DNA of 64,000 bases from Paenibacillus glycinis (GCF_009909185.1 NZ_JAAAMV010000007.1:62001-126000), one strand, 5' to 3'. Positions 1-7,912 are shown, numbered from the stretch's first letter. Numbers and translations: made by a program. Notes: generated by a model not told the origin, from the sequence alone.

Positions 1-192
1 TTCCTGCTCGGCTTGCTCGCGATCGGTTGGCAGACGTACCTGGGACATTCCGTTCTTGCGTGGTCCGCGCTTCCGCTTGCCGCCGCCGGGTGCTTCCTGA
101 TTTCATTCGCTTCAGGCGTCGGGGCCCTGCGGGCCGCCTTGAAGGTTCCGACCGCGGGAAGCGCCCGCCGTTCCGACCCGCAAGGGATGTAA
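1..192 (+). CDS. C-terminal fragment of a membrane protein
   Basis: The window opens inside a reading frame that runs in frame 1 to a TAA at 190-192, giving 63 residues. They contain two hydrophobic stretches (FLLGLLAIGW at the very start, and a longer one around LPLAAAGCFLISFASGVGAL) followed by a short polar, basic tail, so this is the end of a polytopic inner-membrane protein. The family cannot be recognised from so little sequence. It runs toward the minus-strand ABC operon that ends at 288. Confidence 0.6.
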   Translation, partial: FLLGLLAIGWQTYLGHSVLAWSALPLAAAGCFLISFASGVGALRAALKVPTAGSARRSDPQGM

Positions 193-244
193 GACGAAAT
201 CGCTCCGATCGTTCCCGATGCCGTCGGTCGTCCCGTCCTTATTA

Positions 245-275
245 AAAAACAGGAGAAGGCGCATTGCCTTCTCCT
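245..275 (-). terminator. Intrinsic terminator of the TrpX-type ABC operon
   Basis: A perfect 10-bp stem (AGGAGAAGGC at 251-260 with GCCTTCTCCT at 266-275) and 5-nt loop, followed on the minus strand by GTTTTTTAAT. It sits just past the ATPase stop codon at 288. On the plus strand there is no T-tract after the stem, so it mainly serves the minus-strand operon. Confidence 0.85.
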
Positions 276-287
276 GCCCGACTATGC

Positions 288-1082
288 TCAGCCGAGGACG
301 ATCCGATCGTCGGACAGCCGCTGGCCGCTGATCCGCTCGAATTCGCCTAACAGCTGCGCGACGGTCAGCGTGCGCTTGCGCGATTCCGGGATGTCCAGAA
401 TGATGCGGCCCTTGTCCATCATGATCAAGCGGTTGCCTAGACGGATCGCCTGCTCCATGTTATGCGTGACCATGAGCGTCGTCAGCTTCATCTCGCGGAC
501 GATCTCCTCCGTCAAGGTCGTAATGAGTTCCGCGCGGGCCGGGTCAAGCGCAGCCGTATGCTCGTCCAGCAGCAGGATCTGCGGCTGCGTGAACGTCGCC
601 ATCAGCAGACTGAGCGCCTGCCGCTCGCCGCCGGACAACAGGCCTACTTTCGCCTTCAGCCGCGCTTCCAGCCCGATGCCCAGGCGCTGCAGCCGTGCGC
701 GGAACAGTTCGCGCCGAGACGCGTTCACGCCCCGGCCGAGTCCGCGCTTCTTGCCGCGCGCATACGCCATAGCCAGGTTTTCCTCGATTGACATCGCCGG
801 CGCCGTGCCCGCCATCGGATCCTGGAACACCCGTCCGATCCAACGGCTGCGCGCGTGCTCCGGCAACGGATGAATCGCTTGGCCGCCGATGCGCACCTCG
901 CCGATATCCGGCTTCATCACGCCGGAGATGACGTTCATCAGCGTCGATTTCCCCGCTCCGTTACTGCCGATGACCGTAACGAAATCGCCGGGTTCGAGCT
1001 TCAGCCGAATGTTCATGAGCGCGATCTTCTCATCCGGCGTCCCCGGATTGAACAACTTCGATACCTGAACAAGGTCCAGCAT
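288..1082 (-). CDS. ABC transporter ATP-binding protein, TrpX/YZ-type importer
   Basis: A 264-residue cytoplasmic ATPase that powers the permease encoded just upstream. The order of motifs is complete: Walker A GSNGAGKST (about residues 39-47), signature LSGGERQ, Walker B ILLLDEHTAAL and the switch histidine in TLMVTHN. The chosen ATG at 1082-1080 overlaps the permease stop codon (TAATG), which implies translational coupling; the frame stays open further upstream but that part is a shadow of the permease gene. The neighbouring binding protein is of the ABC_sub_bind (PF04392, TrpX-like) family, whose members are often annotated as tryptophan/tyrosine or unknown-substrate importers. The substrate cannot be read from sequence. 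Confidence 0.92.
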   Translation of the reverse strand: MLDLVQVSKLFNPGTPDEKIALMNIRLKLEPGDFVTVIGSNGAGKSTLMNVISGVMKPDIGEVRIGGQAIHPLPEHARSRWIGRVFQDPMAGTAPAMSIEENLAMAYARGKKRGLGRGVNASRRELFRARLQRLGIGLEARLKAKVGLLSGGERQALSLLMATFTQPQILLLDEHTAALDPARAELITTLTEEIVREMKLTTLMVTHNMEQAIRLGNRLIMMDKGRIILDIPESRKRTLTVAQLLGEFERISGQRLSDDRIVLG

Positions 1083-2005
1083 TACGATCGGCCTCCCCGA
1101 TTGCTTGATGCCCCTGCCAGCTCCTGCGTGCGCTTGCGCGCCAACGCCTTCTGCTTCATCGACCGACGCAAGGTGGGGACCACGAGCGCGGCCACGACGA
1201 TAAGGGCGGTCATCATTTTCAAATCGGACGCGTCCAGCAGCTCGACGCGAAGCGCCAGCGAATAAATGATCCGATAGGCGACCGCGCCCAGAAGCGCCGC
1301 CAGCGTGGCTCGAAACACGTTGCGCGATCCGAAGATCGCTTCGCCGATGATGACCGACGCCAACCCCAGGACGATCGTGCCGACGCCCGCGGAAATGTCC
1401 GCGAAGCCCGAGTCCTGCGCGATCAGCGCGCCGGACAAGGCGACGAGGCCGTTGGAGAGACTCACGCCGATGATCTTGGTCGTGTCGGTGTTGGCGCCGA
1501 AGCTGCGGATCATGCGCGCGTTGTCGCCGGTTGCCCGAAGCGCCATGCCGGCATCGGTGTGCAGGAACCAATCGAGCGCCAGCTTGACGGCCAGCGCCAG
1601 CGCGAGCAGCACCGGAACGTACGCCCATTCGTTATCCGCGATGGCCGATAACACCGTATCCGTGTTCAAGAGCGAAACATTCGGCTTGCCCATGATGCGC
1701 AGGTTAATGGAATAGAGCGTGATCATCATGAGAATGCCGGCCAGAAGGCCGTTGATTTTGCCTTTCGCATGAAGGAGCCCCGTGCATGCCCCCGCGGCCA
1801 AACCGCAGAGGAAGGCGCAAATCGTTGCCAGCAGCGGGCTCGAACCGTGCGTGATCATGATCGCCGCGACGGCGCCGCCCGTCGTGAAACTGCCGTCGAC
1901 GGTCAGATCGGGAAAATCGAGTATCCGGAACGTGATGTACACGCCGAGCGCCATCAAGGCGTAAAGCAGACCGAGCTCAACCGCTCCTACCATGGATTCC
2001 AGCAC
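1082..2005 (-). CDS. ABC transporter permease, TrpX/YZ-type importer
   Basis: A 307-residue integral membrane protein with eight or so hydrophobic segments, of the branched-chain-amino-acid/TrpY-like permease class (the segment ALGVYITFRILDFPDLTVDG near the N-terminus is typical). I place the start at GTG 2005 because AGGAGG lies 8 nt upstream; an ATG at 1993 is the alternative. It follows the binding-protein gene after a 120-nt gap that holds a strong hairpin, and it overlaps the ATPase gene by one base. The C-terminus is basic and serine-rich, as expected for a cytoplasmic tail. Confidence 0.9.
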   Translation of the reverse strand: MLESMVGAVELGLLYALMALGVYITFRILDFPDLTVDGSFTTGGAVAAIMITHGSSPLLATICAFLCGLAAGACTGLLHAKGKINGLLAGILMMITLYSINLRIMGKPNVSLLNTDTVLSAIADNEWAYVPVLLALALAVKLALDWFLHTDAGMALRATGDNARMIRSFGANTDTTKIIGVSLSNGLVALSGALIAQDSGFADISAGVGTIVLGLASVIIGEAIFGSRNVFRATLAALLGAVAYRIIYSLALRVELLDASDLKMMTALIVVAALVVPTLRRSMKQKALARKRTQELAGASSNRGGRS

Positions 2006-2084
2006 GTCAGCAGCCTCCTAAGCGTAAGCTTCCGCGATCGTCGCCGCGTGCCATATCGCGCGCTTCGAACGCGTTCGCCCGAAA

Positions 2085-2121
2085 TGAAAAACGGAGCGAG
2101 CGACTGGAATCGCCCGCTCCG
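2085..2121 (-). terminator. Hairpin with T-tract between binding-protein and permease genes
   Basis: On the minus strand a 12-bp stem with one mismatch (arms at 2110-2121 and 2092-2103, 6-nt loop) is followed by TTTTTCATTTC. It looks like an intrinsic terminator lying inside the operon. Leaky termination here would give more binding protein than permease and ATPase, a common pattern in ABC importers. Confidence 0.7.
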
Positions 2122-2125
2122 CGCC

Positions 2126-3142
2126 TTACTTGATAATGTCGTTGTCCTGGTCCTTCACTTCGCCCTTCATTCCGTCCGTTACGGCAATGCCCTGCGCTTC
2201 GGCGGCTTTCAAATTGAGAATCAGATCCAGCTTGTCCGGAACCGTCACTTTCATGTCGCCCGGCTTCTTGCCGTTTTTCAAAATATCGACCGCCATTTGG
2301 CCGACTTGGTAGCCATGGTCGAAGTATTTGAATCCGACGGTTGCGAAAGCGCCCGCCTCGACCGTATCGCGGTCGCTCGAAAAGAACGGGATTTTGTTGT
2401 CGTTCGCTGTCTTGATGATGGAATCCACGCTGCTCACGACCGTATTATCGAGCGCGATGTACAGCGCGTCCGCGCGTCCGATCAACGATTCGGCCGCTTG
2501 CTTGACTTCGGAAGTCGCCGTTACGGGCGCTTTGACGAGCTTGACGTCATGCGCAGCAAGCGCCTTCTCCGCTTGGTCGGCCATGATGACGGCGTTCGAC
2601 TCTCCTTCGTTGATGACCATGCCGACTGTTTTTACGTTCGGGAAGTTATTGGCGATAAAGTCCATCAGTTGCGTGATCGCCGCCGGATTCGTATCGGAGG
2701 CGCCGGAGACGTTGCCGCCCGGCTTGTCCAGGCTGCTGACGATCTTGGCCGCGAGCGGATCGGTAACGGCCGCGAACAGCACCGGATTGTCCTTCTCTTC
2801 TTGCACGACGGCCTGCGCGGACGGGGTTGCGATGCCCAGCACGAGATCGTAGTCGTTGGACGCGATCTTTTGCGCGATGGACAAGTTGTTGCCGGCGTCG
2901 GCCTGCGCGTTGTTCATATCGACCTTGAGGTTGTCGCCTTCGGCGATGCCCGCGTCCTTCAGTGCCGCGAGAAAGCCTTCGCGCGTTGCATCCAGCGAGG
3001 GATGCTCCACGTACTGCGAGATCGCGATCGAGAAGGTCTTCGGGCCCGAACCGGAGGAAGCGTCGTTCTTCTCCCCGCAACCGTTTACAATTACAAGCGC
3101 CGCCGCGGACACAAGCAAGGAAGCCAGCATCTTTTTCTTCAC
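2126..3142 (-). CDS. Substrate-binding lipoprotein, TrpX/ABC_sub_bind family
   Basis: A 338-residue lipoprotein: a basic N-terminus, hydrophobic core and lipobox V-N-G-C at about residues 19-22, followed by a charged serine/glycine linker. The mature part has the two-lobe fold of the PF04392 family, with segments such as GIATPSAQAV, VTDPLAAKIVSSLDKPGGNVSG and YIALDNTVVSS that recur in TrpX-like proteins. It captures the substrate outside the membrane for the permease and ATPase encoded downstream. The start is GTG at 3142, with GGGG 7 nt upstream; ATG at 3130 is the alternative. The upstream region holds a consensus promoter and a possible 19-codon leader. I saw no T-box, although related operons in other Bacillota are T-box controlled. 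Confidence 0.9.
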   Translation of the reverse strand: MKKKMLASLLVSAAALVIVNGCGEKNDASSGSGPKTFSIAISQYVEHPSLDATREGFLAALKDAGIAEGDNLKVDMNNAQADAGNNLSIAQKIASNDYDLVLGIATPSAQAVVQEEKDNPVLFAAVTDPLAAKIVSSLDKPGGNVSGASDTNPAAITQLMDFIANNFPNVKTVGMVINEGESNAVIMADQAEKALAAHDVKLVKAPVTATSEVKQAAESLIGRADALYIALDNTVVSSVDSIIKTANDNKIPFFSSDRDTVEAGAFATVGFKYFDHGYQVGQMAVDILKNGKKPGDMKVTVPDKLDLILNLKAAEAQGIAVTDGMKGEVKDQDNDIIK

Positions 3143-3198
3143 TTTATTACCCCTTTTCGTGGTTTGTCCAGTGATGCGGAAGCAGCGGATATCGGCAT
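3139..3198 (-). CDS. Possible 19-residue leader peptide
   Basis: An ATG at 3198 preceded by AGGAG (6-7 nt spacing) opens a 19-codon frame whose TGA overlaps the GTG start of the binding-protein gene (GTGA). Such an arrangement would couple translation of the leader to the lipoprotein. The peptide (MPISAASASLDKPRKGVIK) has no run of one amino acid, so classical attenuation is not evident. It is too short to be sure that it is translated. Confidence 0.35.
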   Translation of the reverse strand: MPISAASASLDKPRKGVIK

Positions 3199-3299
3199 GC
3201 CTTGCTCCTGTTCCCAGCCGTAATCCAGCCGCCTCTTCTCGGATGCCGTGTTAACGCTTTTTTGCTTCGACTCGACAAAGAACCTCAACGTTAATCCTT

Positions 3300-3329
3300 A
3301 TTTTAATCGCGAAGACACAATTTCGTCAA
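3300..3329 (-). promoter_or_regulatory. Sigma-A-type promoter of the TrpX-type operon
   Basis: Minus-strand TTGACG (3329-3324) and TAAAAT (3305-3300) separated by 18 bp, about 150 nt upstream of the lipoprotein start. The leader between them and the gene contains the possible 19-codon ORF; I see no known riboswitch fold in it. Confidence 0.65.
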
Positions 3330-3571
3330 TTTTTTAAACGCATTTATTTTCCAATGATGGAGCGTCGTTCCAAGATCCGAATCGATAGCGGTTTATTCGA
3401 TAACGGGGTCCGGCCGGTCGTGATGGCAAGCCGATCCCGCTTCCGCTTGCCGTCCGCGCGCGCTCCGCATCATGCGGGACCTATTCAAAAAAGACCGCCG
3501 GTCGCCCGGCCAATGGCCGAACGAGGCGATCTTGATTCCGTCCGAAGACGATGCGTACCTTGCGGCATGTC
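3330..3571. other. Intergenic region between TrpX-type operon promoter and yciC
   Basis: Apart from the terminator at 3486-3511, no convincing gene is seen. A short plus-strand frame from 3472 (MRDLFKKDRRSPGQWPNEAI and on) has no ribosome binding site and overlaps the terminator, so I leave it uncalled; it could be a gene remnant. Confidence 0.4.
3486..3511 (-). terminator. Intrinsic terminator downstream of yciC
   Basis: Minus-strand stem GCCGG/CCGGC with a GCGA loop (3497-3510), followed by GGTCTTTTTTG. It lies 60 nt past the yciC stop codon. Confidence 0.6.
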
Positions 3572-4789
3572 CTAGTTCGCGCCGAGCTGCTCCGCGGACG
3601 CGTTCGGCAGCCGGTCCCGGAATCCGTTCCAGTCCTGCCGCATCTCCGGCTCGGTTAGCAGGCAGCCATCCAGCGCAGCGATCATCCCGGCCTGATTCAT
3701 GTCGATGCCGATGAACACGATTTTATTGATCCGGTCGCCGTAAACGGAGTCCCACTGCGCCGCGATATCCGGCTCCTGCTCCAGGATCCCGCGCTGCTCG
3801 GCCTGGGGAAGCGCCGCGACCCAATAACCGGAAGGACCGAATTGGATGGACGGTCCCGCCTGGCTCAGGCTCTGGCCCATCGCGTTGCGCGAAGCCAGCC
3901 ATACCATTCCCTTCGCCCGCACGACCTCCGCCGGCCAGCGGCTCATCCAGCGGTACAGCCGCTCGGGATGGAACGGCCGAACGCGCTCGTACACGAACGA
4001 AGCGATGCCGTACTCCTCCGTCTCCGGCGTATGCTGCGGTTTTTCCATTTCCCGGATCCAGCCCGCGGAGACGCTCGCTTCGGCGAAATCGAACAACCCC
4101 GTATGCAGGATTTCCGCCGGATCCACGACTCCGTGGCTGGCGCGGAGAAGCTTGGCTCGCGGCTGAAGCTTCCGCAGCATGCCTTCCAGCTCCGCCAGGT
4201 CCGCCTCGTCCATCAGATCGCATTTGTTCAGCACGAGCACGTCGCAAAATTCGATCTGGTCGATCAGCAGGTCCACGACGTCCCGGTTATCGTCTTCGCC
4301 GACCGCCTGGCTGCGGGCCAGCAGCGAATCGCCGGAGGAGAAATCATGCCAGAACCGGTACGCGTCCACGACCGTCACCATGCAGTCCAGCCGGCAAAAC
4401 CGGGATAGATCGATGCCCTGCTCCTCGTCCACGTAAGTGAAGGTCTGCGCGACGGGAACCGGTTCGCCGACGCCCGTCGATTCGATGAGGATGTAATCGA
4501 AGCGTCCCTCCAGCGCGAGCTGCTCCACCTCCCGAAGCAGATCCTCGCGGAGCGTGCAGCATATGCAGCCGTTCGACATCTCCACCAGCTTCTCGTCCGT
4601 CCGGGACAAGCCGCCTCCTTCCTTGACGAGCGCCGCGTCGATGTTCACTTCGCTCAGATCGTTGACGATCACGGCCACTCGCAGGCCGTCGCGGTTTTGC
4701 AGGACATGGTTGAGCAGCGTCGTCTTGCCGGAGCCGAGGTAGCCGCTGAGGACGGTTACCGGGATTTTGTCGGTATTCAAGTGGTTCAT
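3572..4789 (-). CDS. yciC: Zinc-responsive G3E GTPase / metallochaperone, YciC-type (COG0523)
   Basis: A 405-residue cytoplasmic GTPase of the COG0523 (CobW/ZNG1/YciC) family, believed to hand zinc to client proteins when zinc is scarce. Visible motifs are Walker A GYLGSGKTT (about residues 16-24), the metal-binding CxCC (C75-I-C77-C78), the ESTG switch segment and NKCD for guanine recognition. Length and sequence are close to Bacillus YciC. I choose ATG 4789 (MNHLNTDKIP), preceded by a weak GCGGG; ATG 4807 is in frame but lies against an operator-like repeat and has no ribosome binding site. Two Zur-box-like repeats and a promoter lie upstream, matching the known zinc control of yciC in Bacillus. 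Confidence 0.88.
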   Translation of the reverse strand: MNHLNTDKIPVTVLSGYLGSGKTTLLNHVLQNRDGLRVAVIVNDLSEVNIDAALVKEGGGLSRTDEKLVEMSNGCICCTLREDLLREVEQLALEGRFDYILIESTGVGEPVPVAQTFTYVDEEQGIDLSRFCRLDCMVTVVDAYRFWHDFSSGDSLLARSQAVGEDDNRDVVDLLIDQIEFCDVLVLNKCDLMDEADLAELEGMLRKLQPRAKLLRASHGVVDPAEILHTGLFDFAEASVSAGWIREMEKPQHTPETEEYGIASFVYERVRPFHPERLYRWMSRWPAEVVRAKGMVWLASRNAMGQSLSQAGPSIQFGPSGYWVAALPQAEQRGILEQEPDIAAQWDSVYGDRINKIVFIGIDMNQAGMIAALDGCLLTEPEMRQDWNGFRDRLPNASAEQLGAN

Positions 4790-4808
4790 GGATTTACCCG
4801 CTTTCATG

Positions 4809-4821
4809 CGTAATTTTTACG
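4809..4821 (-). promoter_or_regulatory. Zur-box-like inverted repeat (proximal)
   Basis: CGTAATTTTTACG differs at one position from the Bacillus Zur core CGTAATNATTACG. It lies in the leader just upstream of yciC. Assignment to Zur rests on the match and on the known Zur control of yciC. Confidence 0.5.
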
Positions 4822-4901
4822 AATTGAATCCAAAACGATACATCGGCGACAGGTTACGTACCCTACGATTCGCGATTCGCGATGGCAATGTCCATCGTCA
4901 C

Positions 4902-4922
4902 TAATCGTAATATTTACTATTA
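4902..4922 (-). promoter_or_regulatory. Zur-box-like repeat over the yciC transcription start
   Basis: TAATCGTAATATTTACTAT (4902-4920) resembles the AT-flanked Zur box, with two mismatches in one arm. It lies directly downstream of the -10 element, where a bound repressor would block initiation. Confidence 0.5.
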
Positions 4923-4923
4923 A

Positions 4924-4952
4924 AAGATATCAGCCTCGTCCTCATCCGTCAA
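4924..4952 (-). promoter_or_regulatory. Promoter of yciC
   Basis: Minus-strand TTGACG (4952-4947) and TATCTT (4929-4924) with a 17-bp spacer. The remaining intergenic bases up to the SDR gene at 5182 hold only the SDR promoter candidate. Confidence 0.6.
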
Positions 4953-5085
4953 CCGCTAAATCCGACCTGCCTGGAGGCAAGCTTGACTTTACGCCTCGAT
5001 GAACGTCTGCCCGCCGAACGGACCTCCCCATGCCGCACGCCCGTCACGCGGGAATGTCAGAGCCTGCATGCCGCATCGATTGCCG

Positions 5086-5114
5086 TAGGCAGGCATCCTG
5101 ATTTTCCTTATAAT
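5086..5114 (+). promoter_or_regulatory. Candidate promoter of the SDR-ThuA pair
   Basis: TAGGCA (5086-5091) and a perfect TATAAT (5109-5114) with 17 bp between them, 67 nt upstream of the SDR start codon. Confidence 0.5.
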
Positions 5115-5181
5115 GGAACTAAGCATCGCCGAACCATTGCTCCCTTGCCAACACTTATTCCACGAAATGGAGGAAGCGCTC

Positions 5182-5907
5182 ATGCCACAATTCAATCAGG
5201 TTTGCATCACGGGCACCGACCGCGGGATCGGGCTCGAATTGGCGAAAGGGCTGCTTCGCGCCGGCTGCACCGTGCATGCGGGCGGCATCGTCGACCCGAA
5301 TCCCGAGCTCGCGCGGTTGTCGGCGCAATTCCCGGGACGGCTGCACCCCTTCCGGCTGGACGTCGGAGACGACGCCAGCGTGCAGGAAGCCGCGGACCGG
5401 ATACGGGGCCAGACGCCGGCGCTCGACATGCTGATCAACAACGCCGCCCTGCTCGGGGACACGGGGAAAACGATCGCGGACGATCTGGATTTCGGCGACA
5501 TGCAGCGGGTATACAACGTCTCGGCGCTCGGCGCGATCCGCATGGCGAACGCGCTGCTCGAACCGGTCATGAACGGAGGCAAGCTGATCGTGAACATCAG
5601 CTCCGAGGCCGGAAGCATCGGGAACAGCCACCGCGAGGCGTGGTTCGGCTACTGCATGGCCAAAGCCGCGCTGAACATGGGCTCGACCATCATCCACAAC
5701 CGGATCCGCCCGGAAGGCGGCCGCGTGCTGCTCCTCCATCCCGGCTGGGTGAAAACGTTCATGGGCGGCAGCTGGAACGACGCGGGCACGCATACGCCGG
5801 AGGAAGCGGCCGCTCACATCCTGCGGCTAATCGAAGCGCGGGGCGGAGAGCTGCATGATTCGCCCCTATACTTGGAAGCGGATACAGGCAACGAGCTGCC
5901 TTGGTGA
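5182..5907 (+). CDS. Short-chain dehydrogenase/reductase
   Basis: A 241-residue NAD(P)-dependent oxidoreductase with a classical Rossmann fold: TGTDRGIG for cofactor binding near residues 10-17, the NNAA segment, the catalytic serine in NISSEAGS and the YCMAK catalytic pair (YxxxK). The ATG at 5182 has GGAGG 8 nt upstream; the frame extends back to 5113 without a ribosome binding site. It is followed after 17 nt by a ThuA-like gene, so the two are probably co-transcribed. The substrate is unknown; ThuA-like partners point to sugar or polyol metabolism only loosely. Confidence 0.88.
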   Translation: MPQFNQVCITGTDRGIGLELAKGLLRAGCTVHAGGIVDPNPELARLSAQFPGRLHPFRLDVGDDASVQEAADRIRGQTPALDMLINNAALLGDTGKTIADDLDFGDMQRVYNVSALGAIRMANALLEPVMNGGKLIVNISSEAGSIGNSHREAWFGYCMAKAALNMGSTIIHNRIRPEGGRVLLLHPGWVKTFMGGSWNDAGTHTPEEAAAHILRLIEARGGELHDSPLYLEADTGNELPW

Positions 5908-5924
5908 AGAGAGGAGACACGACG

Positions 5925-6557
5925 ATGAACGAATCCGTTCAAGCGCTGCTGCTTGGCGATTTCACGGCCGCGCCTTGGCATCCGCTGGAGCCGGCGCGCG
6001 CGCAGCTGCAGTCCATTCTTGGCGGCGATTTCCTTCTGGACGCCACGGAAGATTACGATGTCCTGACGAGGCTGGATCCGGCGGCCTATCCTTTGTGCGT
6101 CTCGTATACGGACTGCTGGCAACGCGCCTTGAAGCCCGAACAAACGGCCGGACTCCTGCGGTACGTCGCGGGCGGCGGCGGGCTGTTGGTCGTGCACAAC
6201 GGCATATCGCTGCAATGCAGTCCGGAGCTTGCGCAGCTGATCGGCGCCCGCTTTACCGGACATCCGCCCTACCAGCCGCTCCGCTACCATCCCGTTGCCG
6301 GGCATCCCCTGCTAGAGGGAGTCGACGCGTTCAGCCTGGACGAGGAGCCGTACTTCTTCGCGTTCGATCCGTTATCCGAACGCGAAGTGTTCCTCGAATA
6401 CGAATTCGAAGGGAACCGTCACCCCGCCGGCTGGACGCGTGCTTTCGGCCTTGGCAAGGTCGTTTACTTGCAGCCGGGGCATCATGCCCCTTCGTTCGAG
6501 CCCGCGGCTTACCGGCGGCTTGCGCTGAACGGCGCGCGGTGGGCTTGCGGCCGCTAA
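5925..6557 (+). CDS. ThuA-like domain protein
   Basis: A 210-residue soluble protein of the ThuA (trehalose-utilisation-like, glutamine-amidotransferase-like fold) family. Recognisable segments are LLRYVAGGGGLLVVHNGIS, the central F-T-G-H-P-P-Y motif and the C-terminal GLGKVVYLQPGHH. ThuA itself oxidises a disaccharide in rhizobia; the role of most Bacillota members is unknown. The start at 5925 is chosen because GAGGAG lies 8 nt upstream; an upstream ATG at 5901 is in frame but overlaps the SDR stop region. It forms a two-gene unit with the preceding SDR. No terminator with a T-tract was found before the convergent folD gene. Confidence 0.75.
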   Translation: MNESVQALLLGDFTAAPWHPLEPARAQLQSILGGDFLLDATEDYDVLTRLDPAAYPLCVSYTDCWQRALKPEQTAGLLRYVAGGGGLLVVHNGISLQCSPELAQLIGARFTGHPPYQPLRYHPVAGHPLLEGVDAFSLDEEPYFFAFDPLSEREVFLEYEFEGNRHPAGWTRAFGLGKVVYLQPGHHAPSFEPAAYRRLALNGARWACGR

Positions 6558-6771
6558 GCCTGCCGCTCCCCGAATCGCCTTTTTCGTCTTATTTACTGCT
6601 CTGCCGGGCTCCGCCGGAAGCCCGCTTGTTCACGTTAAATGCGAGCATGCCTCAACGCATCGGCGAGACGCGGCCTTTCCGACAACGCCATCGGCCTGCT
6701 GCCGAACTTCGCGCGGCGCGCATCGAAACGCGCCGATCGTCTTGCCGGCGCCGACCGTCTCGCCATCCCGC

Positions 6772-7620
6772 CTACGCCCCGAGCTTCTCCGCCGCGTCCA
6801 CCGTATGCTTCAGCAGCGTCGCGATCGTGACGGGCCCGACGCCCGCGGGAACCGGCGTAATCGCGGACGCGTGCCGCGCGCACGCCTCATAACCGACGTC
6901 GCCGACGTTGCCGGGGTTATAGCCGGCGTCGAGCACCACGGCGCCGGGCTTGATCCAGTCGCCCCGCACGAAATTCGGCCTGCCGACGGCGGCGACGACG
7001 ATGTCCGCGAGGCGCACGATCGCGGGCAAATCCTCCGTCCGCGAATGGCAGGTCGTCACCGTCGCGTCCGCGTTCAGCAGCATGGCGGATACGGGCTTGC
7101 CGAGTATCGGGCTTCTGCCGATGACGACGGCATGGCGGCCCCGGATAGGCAGCTCGTAATAGTCCAGAATCGCCATGATCGCCGCCGGCGTGCACGACGG
7201 GAAATCCGCGAAGCCGAACGCGTTCTGCGCGAAGCCGAGCGTCGTGACGCCGTCGACGTCCTTCCGGATGTCGATGGCTTCGAACGCCGCGCGTTCGTCG
7301 ATCCCGTGCGGCACGGGATGCTGCAGCAGGATGCCGTGCACGGAGGCATCCTCGTTCAGCTTCCGAAGCGCGCCGATCAGCTCCTCCGTCGTCGTGCCGG
7401 CAGGCAGCTCCACGCGGATCGACGCGATGCCGAGGCGCCTGCAGGCATTGCCTTTCATCCGCACGTACGTCGCCGAAGCCGGATCGTCGCCGACCAGAAC
7501 CGTCGCCAGGCACGGGGTTATGCCCCGTTCCGCCAGGCTGGCGATGCGCGTCTCCAATCGTGCCTTGATGCTGTCCGCGACCGCGTTGCCGTCCAAAATA
7601 AGCTGATTTGCATAAGTCAT
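6772..7620 (-). CDS. folD: Bifunctional methylenetetrahydrofolate dehydrogenase / cyclohydrolase
   Basis: A 282-residue FolD of normal length. It interconverts 5,10-methylene-, methenyl- and 10-formyl-tetrahydrofolate in the cytoplasm and so supplies one-carbon units for purines and formyl-Met-tRNA. Conserved segments include the catalytic region YVRMKGNACRRLGI (Y and K), LLQHPVPHGID, KDVDGVTTLGF and the dinucleotide-binding VVIGRSPILGKPVSAMLL. The gene stands alone and is preceded by a ZTP riboswitch plus terminator. This explains its control: ZTP/ZMP accumulates when 10-formyl-THF is short, and then folD is read through. Confidence 0.96.
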   Translation of the reverse strand: MTYANQLILDGNAVADSIKARLETRIASLAERGITPCLATVLVGDDPASATYVRMKGNACRRLGIASIRVELPAGTTTEELIGALRKLNEDASVHGILLQHPVPHGIDERAAFEAIDIRKDVDGVTTLGFAQNAFGFADFPSCTPAAIMAILDYYELPIRGRHAVVIGRSPILGKPVSAMLLNADATVTTCHSRTEDLPAIVRLADIVVAAVGRPNFVRGDWIKPGAVVLDAGYNPGNVGDVGYEACARHASAITPVPAGVGPVTIATLLKHTVDAAEKLGA

Positions 7621-7649
7621 GTCCCGTCACCCTTTCCGTGATAGCTGCA

Positions 7650-7689
7650 GAAAAACAGAAAGAGGCAAGGGAAAATTCCCCTTACCTCT
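7650..7689 (-). terminator. Riboswitch-controlled terminator of folD
   Basis: Minus-strand hairpin with arms at 7689-7679 and 7671-7661 (AGAGGTAAGGG paired with CCCTTGCCTCT), followed by TTCTGTTTTTC. It begins at the end of the ZTP aptamer, so ligand binding can decide between termination and read-through. Confidence 0.8.
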
Positions 7690-7760
7690 GCCCAGGCGTA
7701 CGGCCGTATAAACGATGTGCTCCCCCGCGGTTCGCCGCGTCACGCCAGTCACACACGCTT
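7689..7760 (-). ncRNA. ZTP (pfl) riboswitch aptamer
   Basis: The minus strand carries the two conserved blocks of the pfl motif: GTGACTGGCG (at 7752-7743), then CCGCGGGGGAGC, and after a variable linker CCGTACGCCTGGGCA ending at 7689. Known pfl RNAs bind ZTP/ZMP and commonly precede folD and purine genes. The terminator that follows fits a transcriptional ON switch. Confidence 0.9.
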
Positions 7761-7776
7761 TTGAATCGATGGTTGT

Positions 7777-7805
7777 ATTATACGCCCGCAAAGGATGCGG
7801 GGCAA
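7777..7805 (-). promoter_or_regulatory. Promoter of the riboswitch-folD transcript
   Basis: Minus-strand TTGCCC (7805-7800) and a perfect TATAAT (7782-7777) with a 17-bp spacer, placed just upstream of the aptamer. Confidence 0.7.
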
Positions 7806-7912
7806 TCCCTTGCGGGCATCCCTGCACGGAACCCTCCGGCCGCCGCGCGGCAAGCCTGTCCTTCGCAAGCACCGTTTAACTCGCGAATCCTCGTCCATGC
7901 CTGCCCTTACGC

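Noticed and set aside
288..1628. 446-codon extension of the ATPase gene
   Set aside because: The upstream 180 codons lie antiframe within the permease gene; the TAATG overlap at 1082 is the natural start.
3143..3300. T-box riboswitch upstream of the TrpX-type operon
   Set aside because: The conserved T-box sequence and the antiterminator/terminator pair are absent; no terminator precedes the lipoprotein gene.
3472..3714. Short plus-strand gene between the TrpX-type operon and yciC
   Set aside because: No ribosome binding site; it runs through the yciC terminator and into the yciC gene on the opposite strand.
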